Shown here in pieces: positions 18,997-30,660 of a stretch of DNA of 64,000 bases. This stretch comes from Corynebacterium vitaeruminis. GTDB lineage: Bacteria > Actinomycetota > Actinomycetes > Mycobacteriales > Mycobacteriaceae. The DNA is taken from contig NZ_JVVM01000009.1 of assembly GCF_001054325.1 (NCBI RefSeq), forward strand, positions 1 through 64,000. Reading direction: 5' to 3'. The notes below the pieces were generated by a model that did no database searches, was not told the DNA's origin, and was given only the letters and a program-made list of their open reading frames with translations. Within the stretch, counting starts at the first letter, position 1; the number at the start of each line of letters is the position of its first letter. Made by a program: the position numbers and the translations under genes.

Positions 18997-19788
18997 ATGC
19001 GGGGTGAGTTTCACTCACCCAACTTGCAGGAGGAGTATTTCCCGGGTGAACTTGGCGACTTCATTTTAGGTGGCAGTGGCGACTGGTACGCCATGGATCG
19101 CCTGATGGTTGTTCGTCTTTTGATGGCCGTGATCGTCGCCGTGTTCTTCGTCGTCGCAATGCGTCGTCCGAAGCTCGTGCCGACTGGTCTGCAGAACGTT
19201 GCGGAGTTGATGCTGGACTTCGTCCGCATCCACATCGCGGAGGAGATTCTGGGTAAGAAGGAGGGGCGTCGTTTCCTTCCGGTTCTGGCCACCATCTTCT
19301 TCCTTGTTATCTCGATGAATATTGCGGCTATTATTCCTGGCCTCAATATTTCGCCGAACGCCCGAATCGGTATGCCACTGGTTCTGGCCCTGTTCGCATA
19401 CGTTGCCTTCATTTACGCGGGCTCGAAGAAGATGGGCTTCTTCAAGTTTGTGAAGTCGGCAGTCGTTATTCCGAACTTGCCACCGGTACTCCACCTCATC
19501 GTGGTGCCGATCGAGATTTTCTCCAACTTCGTTCTCCGCCCAGTTACGCTGACCATCCGTCTGATGGCCAACATGCTGGCGGGCCACATGGTTCTAGTCC
19601 TGCTGTTCGGTGCCACGAACTTCTTCTTCTGGCAGCTGAATGGTTGGACCGCCCTGTCCGGGTTGACCCTTGTCGCTGCGGTAGCATTCACGCTGTTCGA
19701 GATGCTGGTGATTTTCCTGCAGGCATACATTTTTGCCCTGCTGAGCGCCGTCTACATCGAACTGTCGCTGCACGCAGACGAGCACTAA
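18997..19788 (+). CDS. atpB: ATP synthase Fo subunit a
   Basis: Membrane stator subunit that forms the proton half-channels. Multiple hydrophobic segments, and the essential Arg in the segment TLTIRLMANMLAGHMVLV facing the c-ring. I start at ATG 18997 (MRGEFHSPNLQEE), which matches the usual corynebacterial N-terminus. The frame is open from TTG 18934, and a good GGGAGAG at 18962-18968 lies too far from ATG 18997, so a non-ATG start around 18973 is not excluded. First gene of the atpBEFHAGDC operon. Confidence 0.95.
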   Translation: MRGEFHSPNLQEEYFPGELGDFILGGSGDWYAMDRLMVVRLLMAVIVAVFFVVAMRRPKLVPTGLQNVAELMLDFVRIHIAEEILGKKEGRRFLPVLATIFFLVISMNIAAIIPGLNISPNARIGMPLVLALFAYVAFIYAGSKKMGFFKFVKSAVVIPNLPPVLHLIVVPIEIFSNFVLRPVTLTIRLMANMLAGHMVLVLLFGATNFFFWQLNGWTALSGLTLVAAVAFTLFEMLVIFLQAYIFALLSAVYIELSLHADEH

Positions 19789-19910
19789 CCCATAACAAAT
19801 GAGGCCGCACATTCGGCAACAAGGCCTCGCAAATTTAATAGCAAGACCCACTTGACCCACAAAGCCCCGGTCCTACCTAGAAGCAATGTTTTTCCGGGGC
19901 CATCCTTTAA

Positions 19911-20180
<270 letters not shown>

Positions 20181-20212
20181 GTCCGGACCTTCAAGCGGAG
20201 AACACGTAAACC

Positions 20213-20776
20213 ATGACAGATTTCACCTTTTTGCTAGCTGCGGGTGACCTCCCGATGGGAGAGTCCATCAACCCGCTGCTGCCAAAGACCTATGACATCG
20301 TCTGGTCCGTTGTCCCGCTGGTAGTTATCCTGGTTCTCTTCTGGAAGCTCATTCTTCCGAAGTTCCAGGAGGTCCTGACCGAGCGGGAGGACCGGATTGA
20401 GGGCGGCATTGAACGCGCTGAGGCTGCACAGGCCGAGGCGAAGGCCGCTCTGGAAAAGTACAACAGTCAGCTCGCAGAGGCCCGTACTGAAGCAGCAAAG
20501 ATTCGCGACGAAGCCCGTGCACAGGGGCAGCGCATCATTGCAGACGCTACGACCAAGGCCAATGACGAGAGCGCACGAATCATCGAGTCCGGTGAAAAGC
20601 AGCTCGCCGCCCAGCGTGAGCAGGTAGTCGCAGAGCTGCGCAAGGAAATGGGCCAGAACTCCATCAATCTGGCTGAGCGCCTTCTGGGCGAGCAGCTTTC
20701 CGACGACGTTCGTAACTCGTCGACGATTGATAGCTTCTTGTCCAACCTTGACACCGTGGCCCCGGCCGGAAAGTAG
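20213..20776 (+). CDS. atpF: ATP synthase Fo subunit b
   Basis: 187-residue peripheral stalk subunit: an N-terminal membrane anchor ([20 protein letters not shown]) followed by a long charged, Ala/Glu/Lys-rich helix that dimerises and contacts delta. It is a separate gene from delta here; mycobacteria have in addition a fused b-delta protein. Confidence 0.96.
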   Translation: MTDFTFLLAAGDLPMGESINPLLPKTYDIVWSVVPLVVILVLFWKLILPKFQEVLTEREDRIEGGIERAEAAQAEAKAALEKYNSQLAEARTEAAKIRDEARAQGQRIIADATTKANDESARIIESGEKQLAAQREQVVAELRKEMGQNSINLAERLLGEQLSDDVRNSSTIDSFLSNLDTVAPAGK

Positions 20777-20781
20777 GCGAC

Positions 20782-21600
20782 ATGCACGCAGCAAGCCGCG
20801 AATCCCTGGCAGCGCTTAGCCAGCGACTGGATGCCGCTATCGGCGGCGACAATATCGCTGTCGCTCAAGCTGCTCAGACTGGTTCCGAGCTTTTCGACAT
20901 CGTCGAGGTCCTGGACTCCGACCGCGGCCTGCGTGTCGCTGTCGCCGACACCTCGGCGACTGCGGAACAGCGTTCCGGCCTTGTCCGGAGCCTGTTCGCG
21001 GGCAAGGTATCTGAGACGACTCTTAACCTCGTCGTGGATGCTGCCGCGCAGGTATGGTCCACCCCGCGTGAAATGCGTGAGGGTTTGGTAGAGCTGGGCC
21101 GTCGCGCCCTTCTTCGCTCTGCCGAAGGCCAGGGACAGCTTGAGACCGTTGAGTCAGAGCTGTTCCAACTGGGACACATCCTGGCTGAGCAGTCGCAGCT
21201 TGAACAGCTGCTGGCCGACAAGGCCGCAACCCCCGAAGCCAAGCGTGGGCTCCTCGCCTCTGTGCTGTACGGCAAGGTCACCTCCGTGACTGAGACCCTG
21301 GCACTGCAGGCCGTTGGCCGCCCATCCAAGCGCCCCGCGGACGACATTGACTCCCTGTCCCGGCTAGCCGCCGGCCTGCGGAACCACGTCGTCGCTCGCG
21401 TGACCAGTGCCACGGCCGTCTCTGACGAGCAAGAGCGAGCACTGGCGGACAAGCTCGGCCGAGTCTACGGCAAGGCGATGTCCATCCACACCGTGATCGA
21501 TAAGTCGATTCTCGGTGGACTGGTCATCCGGGTTGGCGACGAGGTCATCGACGGTAGCCTTTCAACAAAACTTGAGAAGCTGCGCGTCGGCCTCGGCTGA
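20782..21600 (+). CDS. atpH: ATP synthase F1 subunit delta
   Basis: Links the b stalk to the top of F1. At 272 residues it is about 90 longer than the E. coli protein, the long form usual in corynebacteria. The C-terminal OSCP signature is recognisable (KAMSIHTVIDKSILGGLVIRVGDEVIDGSL). It starts 5 bases after the atpF stop. Confidence 0.95.
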   Translation: MHAASRESLAALSQRLDAAIGGDNIAVAQAAQTGSELFDIVEVLDSDRGLRVAVADTSATAEQRSGLVRSLFAGKVSETTLNLVVDAAAQVWSTPREMREGLVELGRRALLRSAEGQGQLETVESELFQLGHILAEQSQLEQLLADKAATPEAKRGLLASVLYGKVTSVTETLALQAVGRPSKRPADDIDSLSRLAAGLRNHVVARVTSATAVSDEQERALADKLGRVYGKAMSIHTVIDKSILGGLVIRVGDEVIDGSLSTKLEKLRVGLG

Positions 21601-21654
21601 CGGATGGTTTAGACGATTAATCACTGGAAGAATATTACCGAGAGCAGGAAGAAC

Positions 21655-23298
21655 ATGGCGGAGCTGACGATCTCCTCCGACGAGATCCGTAGCGCGATTG
21701 CGAACTACACCTCGAGCTACTCCCCGGAGGCCTCCCGCGAGGAGGTTGGCGTTGTTATCAGTGCAGCTGATGGTATCGCCCAGGTTTCGGGAATGCCGTC
21801 GGTCATGACGAATGAGCTTCTGGAGTTCCCAGGCGGCGTTATTGGCGTCGCTCAGAACCTTGACACCGACAAGGTCGGCGTCGTGGTGCTGGGTAACTTC
21901 GTGTCGCTTAAAGAGGGTGACGAGGTAAAGCGGACGGGTGACGTCCTTTCGATTCCGGTCGGGGATAAGTTCCTCGGTCGCGTAATTAATCCCCTGGGCC
22001 AGCCGATTGACGGCCTGGGCGACATTGAGGCTGAAGAGGACCGCGTCCTCGAGCTGCAGGCACCTACCGTGCTGCAGCGTCAGCCGGTTGAAGAGCCGAT
22101 GGCTACCGGTATTAAGGCCATCGACGCAATGACCCCAATTGGTCGTGGTCAGCGCCAGCTGATCATTGGTGACCGTAAGACCGGTAAGACCGCGGTCTGC
22201 CTGGACACCATCTTGAACCAGAAGGCTAACTGGGAGTCCGGAGACCCGAGCAAGCAGGTGCGATGCATCTACGTTGCTATCGGTCAGAAGGGCTCTACTA
22301 TTGCTGGTGTGCGCCAGACTCTCGAGGAGCAGGGCGCGCTCGAGTACACCACCATCGTTGCTGCCCCGGCGTCGGATGCCGCAGGCTTCAAGTGGCTTGC
22401 ACCATTCGCAGGCGCCGCACTGGGTCAGCACTGGATGTATCAGGGCAAGCACGTTCTGGTCATCTACGATGATCTGACTAAGCAGGCAGAGGCATACCGT
22501 GCCATCTCGCTGCTGCTGCGTCGCCCGCCGGGACGCGAAGCTTACCCGGGTGACGTCTTCTACCTCCACTCCCGTCTGCTGGAGCGTGCTGCAAAGCTCT
22601 CCGACGATATGGGTGCAGGCTCGCTGACCGCACTGCCGATCATCGAGACCAAGGCAAACGACGTGTCGGCCTTCATTCCGACCAACGTCATTTCCATTAC
22701 TGACGGCCAGGTCTTCCTCGAGTCCGACCTGTTCAACCAGGGTGTCCGTCCGGCTATTAACGTCGGTGTGTCGGTTTCCCGTGTTGGTGGTGCTGCACAG
22801 ACCAAGGGCATGAAGAAGGTTTCCGGTAACCTGCGTCTGGACCTCGCGTCCTACCGCGACCTGGAAGCATTCGCAATGTTCGCTTCCGACCTGGACGACG
22901 CCTCCAAGCGTCAGCTGGAGCGCGGTCAGCGTCTCGTTGAGCTGCTGAAGCAGAAGGAAAACCACCCGCAGCCGGTCGAGTACCAGATGACTTCCATCTA
23001 CCTCGCTGGTGAGGGCGAATTCGATGACGTTCCGGTTGAGGATGTCCGTCGCTTCGAGGCCGAGCTGCTGGAGCACCTGCAGGATACTCAGCCTGCAGTC
23101 TTCGAGCAGATTGACGGCGGTGTTGCCTTCTCTGACGAGTCCAAGGCTGCTCTGAAGTCCGCTACCGCTAACTTCAAGAAGTCCTTCCAGACTTCCGAGG
23201 GCGCACCGCTGGCTTCCGAGGCTCCGGTCGAGGCACTTGACGAGGGCGAGCTCAAGAAGCAGCAGATTACGGTCTCGCGCAAGTCTGCCCAGAACTAG
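21655..23298 (+). CDS. atpA: ATP synthase F1 subunit alpha
   Basis: 547-residue non-catalytic nucleotide-binding subunit. P-loop GDRKTGKTA near residue 172; the family signature [14 protein letters not shown]; a C-terminal extension of about 35 residues beyond the E. coli protein, as in other Mycobacteriales. The SD-like AGCAGGAAG lies before the ATG. Long frames read antisense to this gene are codon-bias shadows. Confidence 0.98.
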   Translation: MAELTISSDEIRSAIANYTSSYSPEASREEVGVVISAADGIAQVSGMPSVMTNELLEFPGGVIGVAQNLDTDKVGVVVLGNFVSLKEGDEVKRTGDVLSIPVGDKFLGRVINPLGQPIDGLGDIEAEEDRVLELQAPTVLQRQPVEEPMATGIKAIDAMTPIGRGQRQLIIGDRKTGKTAVCLDTILNQKANWESGDPSKQVRCIYVAIGQKGSTIAGVRQTLEEQGALEYTTIVAAPASDAAGFKWLAPFAGAALGQHWMYQGKHVLVIYDDLTKQAEAYRAISLLLRRPPGREAYPGDVFYLHSRLLERAAKLSDDMGAGSLTALPIIETKANDVSAFIPTNVISITDGQVFLESDLFNQGVRPAINVGVSVSRVGGAAQTKGMKKVSGNLRLDLASYRDLEAFAMFASDLDDASKRQLERGQRLVELLKQKENHPQPVEYQMTSIYLAGEGEFDDVPVEDVRRFEAELLEHLQDTQPAVFEQIDGGVAFSDESKAALKSATANFKKSFQTSEGAPLASEAPVEALDEGELKKQQITVSRKSAQN

Positions 23299-23351
23299 GC
23301 AGGTTGAGCTACTCAATGACCGTTTTCGCAATTGAAGGGAGGGAATAGGAC

Positions 23352-25774
<2,423 letters not shown>

Positions 25775-25785
25775 GGGGCATCCTC

Positions 25786-26157
25786 ATGGCTGAAATCACC
25801 GCTGAACTGGTTGCTGTCGAGCGACCGCTCTGGAAGGGCAAGGCCACTTTGGTCTCTGCCCAGACCACTGAGGGTGAGATCGGCGTGCTGCCCGGACACC
25901 AGCCGTTGCTTGGCCAGCTGGTCAACAACGGTACGGTGACCATCAAGACCGCAGACGGCAAGGTTCTTGTCGCGTCGGTACAGGGTGGGTTTATTTCCGT
26001 GTCTACCTCGAAGGTTTCGATCCTCGCGGATAAGGCAATCTGGGCTGACGAGGTTAACATCTCCCAGGCCGAGTCCAACCTGACTTCGGATGACCCTGCA
26101 GTAAAGGCACAGGCTGAGTCAGAGGTTCGCGCGGCTCGTCGCGCTTCCAACAACTAG
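25786..26157 (+). CDS. atpC: ATP synthase F1 subunit epsilon
   Basis: 123 residues. An N-terminal beta-sandwich ([16 protein letters not shown]) is followed by a short C-terminal helical part ([13 protein letters not shown]...ARRASNN), which may limit ATP hydrolysis. Last gene of the operon, followed by a strong terminator. Confidence 0.96.
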   Translation: MAEITAELVAVERPLWKGKATLVSAQTTEGEIGVLPGHQPLLGQLVNNGTVTIKTADGKVLVASVQGGFISVSTSKVSILADKAIWADEVNISQAESNLTSDDPAVKAQAESEVRAARRASNN

Positions 26158-26210
26158 TCTGTTCGTCTGAACATCCGGTCGCACGACCGTATTCTTCCTG
26201 CTTCTTTAGA

Positions 26211-26262
26211 TGGGGCGGGGAGCTAGCAAGAGATATCTTGCCAGCTCCCCGCCCCGTTTTTC
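26211..26262 (+). terminator. Strong Rho-independent terminator of the atp operon
   Basis: GGGGCGGGGAGCT (26212-26224) pairs with AGCTCCCCGCCCC, with an inner GCAAGA/TCTTGC stem and a GATA loop, followed by GTTTTTCTT. The stem is about 20 bp in total. It ends the atp transcript cleanly before the DUF2550 gene. Confidence 0.92.
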
Positions 26263-26356
26263 TTAGTTATTTTTCATGTCCGTGCAACAATCGGGTAAGG
26301 TTTGTAAAAAGCCTCTAATGCGCTTTTGAACCAAGGTTCGTCGTTTAATCACCCGG

Positions 26357-26878
26357 ATGCGAGGCTGGCAGACAGTGTTTTCGAGCGTAACCATGATGTC
26401 AATCATGTTCATGATTATCGGTGCGATGTTGATCGTCGGCGGGGCCCTTGCCCTGTGGCGTTTCGCCAGCCTGCATGCAAAAGGTACCCCTGTTATCGCT
26501 CGTCGTCTTCCGGCAGGCGATGGCAGTCACTGGCGCCATGGGGTCATGGTTTATTCAGAGTCGACGTTGAAGATGTACAAGCTACGTTCGCTGCGTCCTG
26601 GCTGTGATGTCGAGTTTGCCCGTCATGATGTCACTATTGTGGATCGTCGAGATCCGACTGACATCGAGGCGGGTTTTTTCGCGCCTGGGCTCCGGGTAGT
26701 ACGGATAAAATCCGCAGAGAACGTCGAATGGGAGTTTGCCATGGACTCATCCTCGGATACCGCGCTGGTGGCGTGGGTGGAGTCGAAGCCGTCGTCACGC
26801 CAGACCCGTGAGTTTCCTACAGACATTGAGCGTCGTTTCCGTTCGGCCTACAACCGTGGTCGCGGAAACCAGCACTAG
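26357..26878 (+). CDS. DUF2550 membrane-anchored protein
   Basis: 173 residues: one N-terminal membrane helix (about 15-35, IMFMIIGAMLIVGGALALWRF), then a soluble domain with the family pattern HWRHGVMVYSESTLKMYKLRSLRPGCD. It belongs to the DUF2550 family found next to the ATP synthase operon in Mycobacteriales (for example Rv1312). Function unknown. Start uncertain: ATG 26357 is used, but ATG 26393 would also give the complete anchor. Confidence 0.8.
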   Translation: MRGWQTVFSSVTMMSIMFMIIGAMLIVGGALALWRFASLHAKGTPVIARRLPAGDGSHWRHGVMVYSESTLKMYKLRSLRPGCDVEFARHDVTIVDRRDPTDIEAGFFAPGLRVVRIKSAENVEWEFAMDSSSDTALVAWVESKPSSRQTREFPTDIERRFRSAYNRGRGNQH

Positions 26879-26953
26879 ACCCAGATGACGGATTTTTGCG
26901 GAGCTGCAACGGGTATTTTTCCTCCTGCGCGGCAGTCACGTTAGGGTAGGGGA

Positions 26954-27646
26954 ATGCGCCTTGTGATTGCTGAATGCACCGTCGACTACGTCGGTCGCCT
27001 GAATGCCCATCTGCCACATGCCCCGCGTTTGCTGTTGGTGAAAGCTGATGGGTCCGTTTCAGTGCATGCCGACGACCGTGCATACAAGCCTTTGAACTGG
27101 ATGACGCCGCCGTGCACGCTGACGGAGAAGGATATTCTGGACGAGTCGGGCGAAGATACTGGTGAAAAGCTCTGGGTCGTTGAGAATAGGAAGGGCGAAC
27201 AGCTTCGTATTACTATCGCCAAGGTGCTGGCGGATAGCACGTATGAGCTGGGAGAGGATCCCGGCCTGGAGAAGGATGGCGTGGAAGCGCACCTGCAGAA
27301 GCTACTTGCAGATCAGTTCACAACGTTTGGCGAGGGCTACACCTTGATTAGGCGAGAATACCCGACCCCAATTGGGCCAGTGGATTTGCTTGGCCGCGAC
27401 GAAAACGGCGCCACCGTTGCAGTAGAAGTAAAGCGCCGGGGCGGTATCGACGGTGTTGAGCAGCTAACCCGCTACTTGGAGATGCTGAATCGCGACGAGT
27501 TGCTGGCTCCAGTGGAGGGTATTTTTGCTGCCCAGGAGATTAAGCCACAGGCAAAGACGCTCGCGGAAGATCGTGGCATACGCTGTGTGACGGTGGATTA
27601 CGATGCCCTGCGCGGCCTGGAATCCAATGAATTGCGGTTGTTCTAA
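26954..27646 (+). CDS. nucS: Mismatch-specific endonuclease NucS
   Basis: Nuclease of the MutS/MutL-independent mismatch repair of actinobacteria and archaea; it cuts both strands at G-T, G-G and T-T mismatches. The 230-residue protein has an N-terminal DNA-binding/dimerisation domain and a C-terminal RecB-like PD-(D/E)xK domain with [23 protein letters not shown] (catalytic Asp, Glu, Lys around 139-157). The protein ends LRLF, the hydrophobic tail thought to bind the sliding clamp. TAGGGT ends five bases before the ATG, so the mRNA may be leaderless. It is followed after 2 bases by the next gene. Confidence 0.94.
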   Translation: MRLVIAECTVDYVGRLNAHLPHAPRLLLVKADGSVSVHADDRAYKPLNWMTPPCTLTEKDILDESGEDTGEKLWVVENRKGEQLRITIAKVLADSTYELGEDPGLEKDGVEAHLQKLLADQFTTFGEGYTLIRREYPTPIGPVDLLGRDENGATVAVEVKRRGGIDGVEQLTRYLEMLNRDELLAPVEGIFAAQEIKPQAKTLAEDRGIRCVTVDYDALRGLESNELRLF

Positions 27647-27648
27647 CC

Positions 27649-28008
27649 ATGCCGAGGAGAAACCACAAGCGGCGCGGCAATCAACGTGGCGGCCAACGCG
27701 GCAGTCGTAACAACCGGGGCCAGAACCGTGGGAGCCTACCGGCATTTGGCAGTTCTTTCCAGAACACCCGCACCGAGTCCGGACCGGCAGGTTGGCAAGA
27801 TGTGGACTTTGCGGTGCGCAATATCAGTGCTGGCCAGTCCCACAAGGTTTATCGCTGCCCGGGCTGTGATCAGGAAATTACGCCGGGAACCTCTCACATT
27901 GTGGCATGGCCACAGGATTATGGTGCAGGCGCCGATGATCGGCGCCATTGGCACACCAACTGCTGGCGCAACAGAGCTCACCGCACCATCACGCGCCGCT
28001 GGGGATAG
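27649..28008 (+). CDS. Small Arg/Gly-rich zinc-motif protein, function unknown
   Basis: 119 residues, starting 2 bases after nucS, so almost certainly cotranslated with it. Residues 1-45 are very rich in Arg, Asn, Gly and Gln (RRNHKRRGNQRGGQRGSRNN), like flexible nucleic-acid-binding tails. The C-terminal half carries CPGCDQEITPGTSH and later HWHTNC, a Cys-x2-Cys ... His-x3-Cys arrangement able to bind one zinc. I recognise it only as a conserved-looking actinobacterial protein; a role with NucS in DNA is an inference from position. Confidence 0.8.
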   Translation: MPRRNHKRRGNQRGGQRGSRNNRGQNRGSLPAFGSSFQNTRTESGPAGWQDVDFAVRNISAGQSHKVYRCPGCDQEITPGTSHIVAWPQDYGAGADDRRHWHTNCWRNRAHRTITRRWG

Positions 28009-28010
28009 AC

Positions 28011-28463
28011 CTACTTGGCCGGCTCAACTAGCTCCAGTAGAACGCCACCGGCATCCTTCGGGTGGATGAAGTTGATGCGCGAACCTGCGGTGCCAATCTT
28101 TGGCTCCGGGTAGAGTACGCGGGTGCCCTGCTCCTTCAGGTGTGCCATCAGGGCCTCCAGATCAGTAACGCGAACTGCGTACTGTTGGATTCCTGGCCCC
28201 TTCTTGTCCAGGTACTTTGCAATTGTGGACTGGTCATTCAGTGGCGCGAGGATCTGAACCAGAGTGCCACCCTCAACTTTGTCCGCCGGGCCGAGCATGG
28301 CCTCGTGGACACCCTGCTCTTCATTGACCTCATCGTGGTAGTTGATGAAACCAAGGTTTGCGCGGTACCACTCAACTGCGGAGTCGAAATCCGGAACTGC
28401 GACGCCGACGTGATCAACAGCGACTACGTACTTATGGGGAACGGGAATCTGTGTCTCACTCAT
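28011..28463 (-). CDS. mce: Methylmalonyl-CoA epimerase
   Basis: Vicinal-oxygen-chelate (glyoxalase) fold enzyme interconverting (2S)- and (2R)-methylmalonyl-CoA in propionate metabolism; 150 residues. It shows DHVGVAVPDFDSAVEWY with the first metal His, the family segment EAMLGPADKVEGGTLVQIL, and the C-terminal FIHPKDAGGVLLELVEP with His and Glu ligands. The frame stays open to 28793, but the conserved protein begins at ATG 28463 (MSETQIPVPHKYVVAVDHVG). That ATG lies 7 bases after TATTCT, so a leaderless mRNA is likely. The mutase genes are not in this window. Confidence 0.92.
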   Translation of the reverse strand: MSETQIPVPHKYVVAVDHVGVAVPDFDSAVEWYRANLGFINYHDEVNEEQGVHEAMLGPADKVEGGTLVQILAPLNDQSTIAKYLDKKGPGIQQYAVRVTDLEALMAHLKEQGTRVLYPEPKIGTAGSRINFIHPKDAGGVLLELVEPAK

Positions 28464-28494
28464 AGTTCCCAGAATACTCGCTATTATCGTCGCC
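28464..28494. promoter_or_regulatory. 31-bp divergent promoter with two leaderless starts
   Basis: The gap between two divergent ATGs holds two -10 boxes. TATTAT (28482-28487) lies 7 bases before ATG 28495 on the plus strand. TATTCT on the minus strand (28476-28471) lies 7 bases before ATG 28463. Neither start has a Shine-Dalgarno sequence at a workable distance. A transcription start 7-8 bases after each -10 would be the A of each ATG. The -35 regions would have to lie inside the opposing coding sequences, and none is recognisable. Confidence 0.6.
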
Positions 28495-28800
28495 ATGATT
28501 GTCGCGTTTTCTGTCGCCCCCACTTTCTCCGACCCCGAGCAGGGAATGGCTGAGGCCGTTGCTGAAGCTGTGCGTGTTGTGCGCGAATCTGGCTTGCCCA
28601 ACGAAACCAATGCCATGTTCACGCTAGTCGAAGGCGAGTGGGATGAGGTGATGGACGTCGTTAAGCGAGCCACGGAGGCAGTCAGCCGTGTCAGCCCACG
28701 GACGTCGTTGGTGATTAAGGCGGACATTCGTAATGGATACACGGGACAGCTGCGCGCCAAGGTCGATGCGGTGGAGGATGCCCTCAAAGCCACCGATTAA
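28495..28800 (+). CDS. MTH1187/YkoF-type thiamine-binding family protein
   Basis: 101 residues, beginning MIVAFSVAPTFSDPEQGMAEAV, with the ferredoxin-like fold pattern of the DUF77/MTH1187 family (ETNAMFTLVEGEWDEVMDVVKRA and SPRTSLVIKADIR). Members bind thiamine-like molecules; the cellular role is unclear. Divergent from the epimerase gene, with the shared promoter region described above. Confidence 0.85.
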   Translation: MIVAFSVAPTFSDPEQGMAEAVAEAVRVVRESGLPNETNAMFTLVEGEWDEVMDVVKRATEAVSRVSPRTSLVIKADIRNGYTGQLRAKVDAVEDALKATD

Positions 28801-28894
28801 TAGTTCGCGCAGCTCGGAAACGTAGGCTGTACGTAGGCTCTACATAGGTCTTTACATAGGCTTGACGACGACACTGGAGAGGAACCCCTTTACG

Positions 28895-29944
28895 ATGCCA
28901 GCTGGACATGGTCACTCGCATGGCCATTCTCACGGTCACTCCCATGGCGCAGACGGGCACCGCGAGTGCTCGACTCCGCCGCCACCGCCCGGCACAGTCG
29001 ATTTGGAGCAGCTCCACCGGCGCGCTGAAGCTGAGCGTAAGCGCCGGGATGAGATTGAGCGGGCAACCAGTGATCAGGGGGAGGGGCTTCCTCCTGTAGT
29101 TGGGATTACCCCGCAGAACCTTGAGGCAGAAGTCGTCCTGCGCTCGGAGCAGGTGCCGGTTATTGTCTTAATCGGTATGCCTGGAGCAGCTGATTCGCTG
29201 CGTCTTCGCGCTGAGCTGGAAGGCATGGCTCGCGAGGCCAATTTGAACTGGATTCTGGCGTGGGTAGATGCGGAGGAGCACCCTCAGCTCGCGCAGGCAT
29301 TCGGTGTGCAAGCGGTGCCGACGGTCACCGCTGTGGCAATGGGCAGCCCTATTGGCATGTTTGTGGGAGAGAAGACCCGGGACTGGCTAGAGCAGTGGCT
29401 GGCGCAGGTTATGGAGGCCACCCGGGGGCGACTCAAGGGGCTGCCGGCGGGAACTCGTATGGCCGGAGATGACAGCGCGCCGGAGGCGCCGGAGCCGACT
29501 GACTTCTTTGGCAATCCCGTGCCCACCGATGACCCCCGTTTGGAGCAGGCCGAAGATTTGCTCGCCGAGGGGGATTTCGACGGGGCACTGGAGCTATATG
29601 ACGCTATGCTGCGGTCCGAACCAGCGAACCAGGGGCTAAAGCGCGCGCACGCCAATGTGTCCTTCTTTGCCCGCGCTGCCAAGATTGATCGCAGCACGGA
29701 TCCAATTGCAAAGGCCGACGCAGCGCCGAAGGATGTCGCGCTCGCCCTCGATGCTGCGGATGTCACGATGCTTGTCGACGATCCCGCGAAGGCACTGGAC
29801 CGTTTGTTGACTTTGCTCCCGCAGGTGTTTGGCGAGAAACGTGAGGCCATTAAGACGCGTCTTTTAGAGTTGCTTGCGCTATTCGATACCGCGGACCCCG
29901 TGGCGTTGGATGCGCGCCGGAGAATGGCTAGCGCACTGTACTAG
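28895..29944 (+). CDS. Thioredoxin-fold/TPR co-chaperone-like protein (YbbN type) with His-rich N-terminus
   Basis: About 349 residues. Residues 5-22 are a histidine tract (eight His alternating with Gly and Ser), then a Pro run. A thioredoxin-like domain (about 65-175) follows, where the redox CxxC is replaced by GMPGAADS, so no dithiol chemistry is possible; QAVPTVTAVAMGSPIGMFVG keeps the cis-Pro region. A C-terminal half with TPR-like helices (DPRLEQAEDLLAEGDFDGALELYDAML) completes it. This is the YbbN/CnoX architecture, a holdase co-chaperone. TTG 28862 is also in frame; ATG 28895 with GGAGAGGA upstream is preferred. Confidence 0.85.
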   Translation: MPAGHGHSHGHSHGHSHGADGHRECSTPPPPPGTVDLEQLHRRAEAERKRRDEIERATSDQGEGLPPVVGITPQNLEAEVVLRSEQVPVIVLIGMPGAADSLRLRAELEGMAREANLNWILAWVDAEEHPQLAQAFGVQAVPTVTAVAMGSPIGMFVGEKTRDWLEQWLAQVMEATRGRLKGLPAGTRMAGDDSAPEAPEPTDFFGNPVPTDDPRLEQAEDLLAEGDFDGALELYDAMLRSEPANQGLKRAHANVSFFARAAKIDRSTDPIAKADAAPKDVALALDAADVTMLVDDPAKALDRLLTLLPQVFGEKREAIKTRLLELLALFDTADPVALDARRRMASALY

Positions 29945-29998
29945 CGCGCTGTACTAGGGGGGGGGCTGTACTAGAGGCCGTGGAAAGCACACAGGCTC

Positions 29999-30394
29999 CT
30001 AGCCAGAAGCGTCAGTGTACGGCCAGTCATCTGGAGCCATGAAGTAGTAGACGCTGCCCATGACAGTGGCCATGAACGCCATCAGCAACAAGAAAAGCGT
30101 TGCTTTCATCGCCACATGGCGCTCCGCATACCAGGCGTAAAAGGCATCTAATTTCGATGCCAGCCAGATGTTCAGGCGACGCGTCGGAGGGTGAACCAAC
30201 GAGAGAACTCCCAGTGCCGCAAAGATACAGAGCCATCCAGGGGCAGGAGTCGGCAGAATAATAATGCCAACTATGAGCAGTGCGAAGCCTGCGACGAGAA
30301 GAACTGGGGAGAGCACCGGTCCATACCAGGTGTTGCGCATATGGGCATGGCGAATCTGCATGCGGTCCATCAAGCGATGTACCTTTTCCTCCAT
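29999..30394 (-). CDS. PGPGW/TIGR02611-type small membrane protein
   Basis: 131 residues with three or four hydrophobic segments and the family signature PTPAPGWLCIFAALG in the first helical pair (about residues 49-63), followed by a basic cytoplasmic loop and a last membrane helix (TLFLLLMAFMATVMGSVYYF). Function unknown in all members that I know of. Tail-to-tail with the thioredoxin-fold gene and divergent from the lipoprotein gene. Confidence 0.82.
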   Translation of the reverse strand: MEEKVHRLMDRMQIRHAHMRNTWYGPVLSPVLLVAGFALLIVGIIILPTPAPGWLCIFAALGVLSLVHPPTRRLNIWLASKLDAFYAWYAERHVAMKATLFLLLMAFMATVMGSVYYFMAPDDWPYTDASG

Positions 30395-30616
30395 CGCGAT
30401 TCACTTCCTCCGGTTTTAGGTGCAGGGCAGTACTGCCTGCAGCGGTCTCAAGCGAGACCTCGCTGAAGCTCTAAGCATCAAATGTGCAGCTCGACTGCCT
30501 TAGTGCACCATTCGACATTGACGCTTTTGGTTATGTCGATATCTAATCCATTGTCGCACAAAAGTTGCGACTCGGTGCAACGAAGTTTTCCGAAAGGTGG
30601 TAATCTTCCAACAGTT
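30395..30616. other. Intergenic region upstream of the lipoprotein gene
   Basis: No gene. Several short inverted repeats occur close together, including GTCGC/GCGAC around 30553-30571 and GTTGC/GCAAC around 30564-30581, in addition to the promoter-linked ones listed separately. Confidence 0.4.
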
Positions 30617-30644
30617 TATAGTGGTTTACAGCAGTTACCACTAT
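30617..30644 (+). promoter_or_regulatory. Predicted -10 box inside an inverted repeat (operator candidate)
   Basis: TATAGT (30617-30622) fits the corynebacterial -10 consensus TANANT. It lies within perfect arms ATAGTGGT (30618-30625) and ACCACTAT (30637-30644), 11 bases apart. A protein bound here would cover the -10 and the transcription start, which fits repression of the lipoprotein gene. No regulator gene is adjacent. Confidence 0.45.
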
Positions 30645-30660
30645 CTTTCATCTCCGTTCA

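Noticed and set aside
21562..23331. 589-codon frame antisense to atpA
   Set aside because: Codon-bias shadow of a highly expressed gene: no homology pattern and no ribosome site. The same applies to frames antisense to atpD, etfBA, hom, pfkA and gatA.
28464..28793. N-terminal extension of methylmalonyl-CoA epimerase
   Set aside because: It is antisense to the well-recognised MTH1187-family gene; the epimerase fold begins at ATG 28463.
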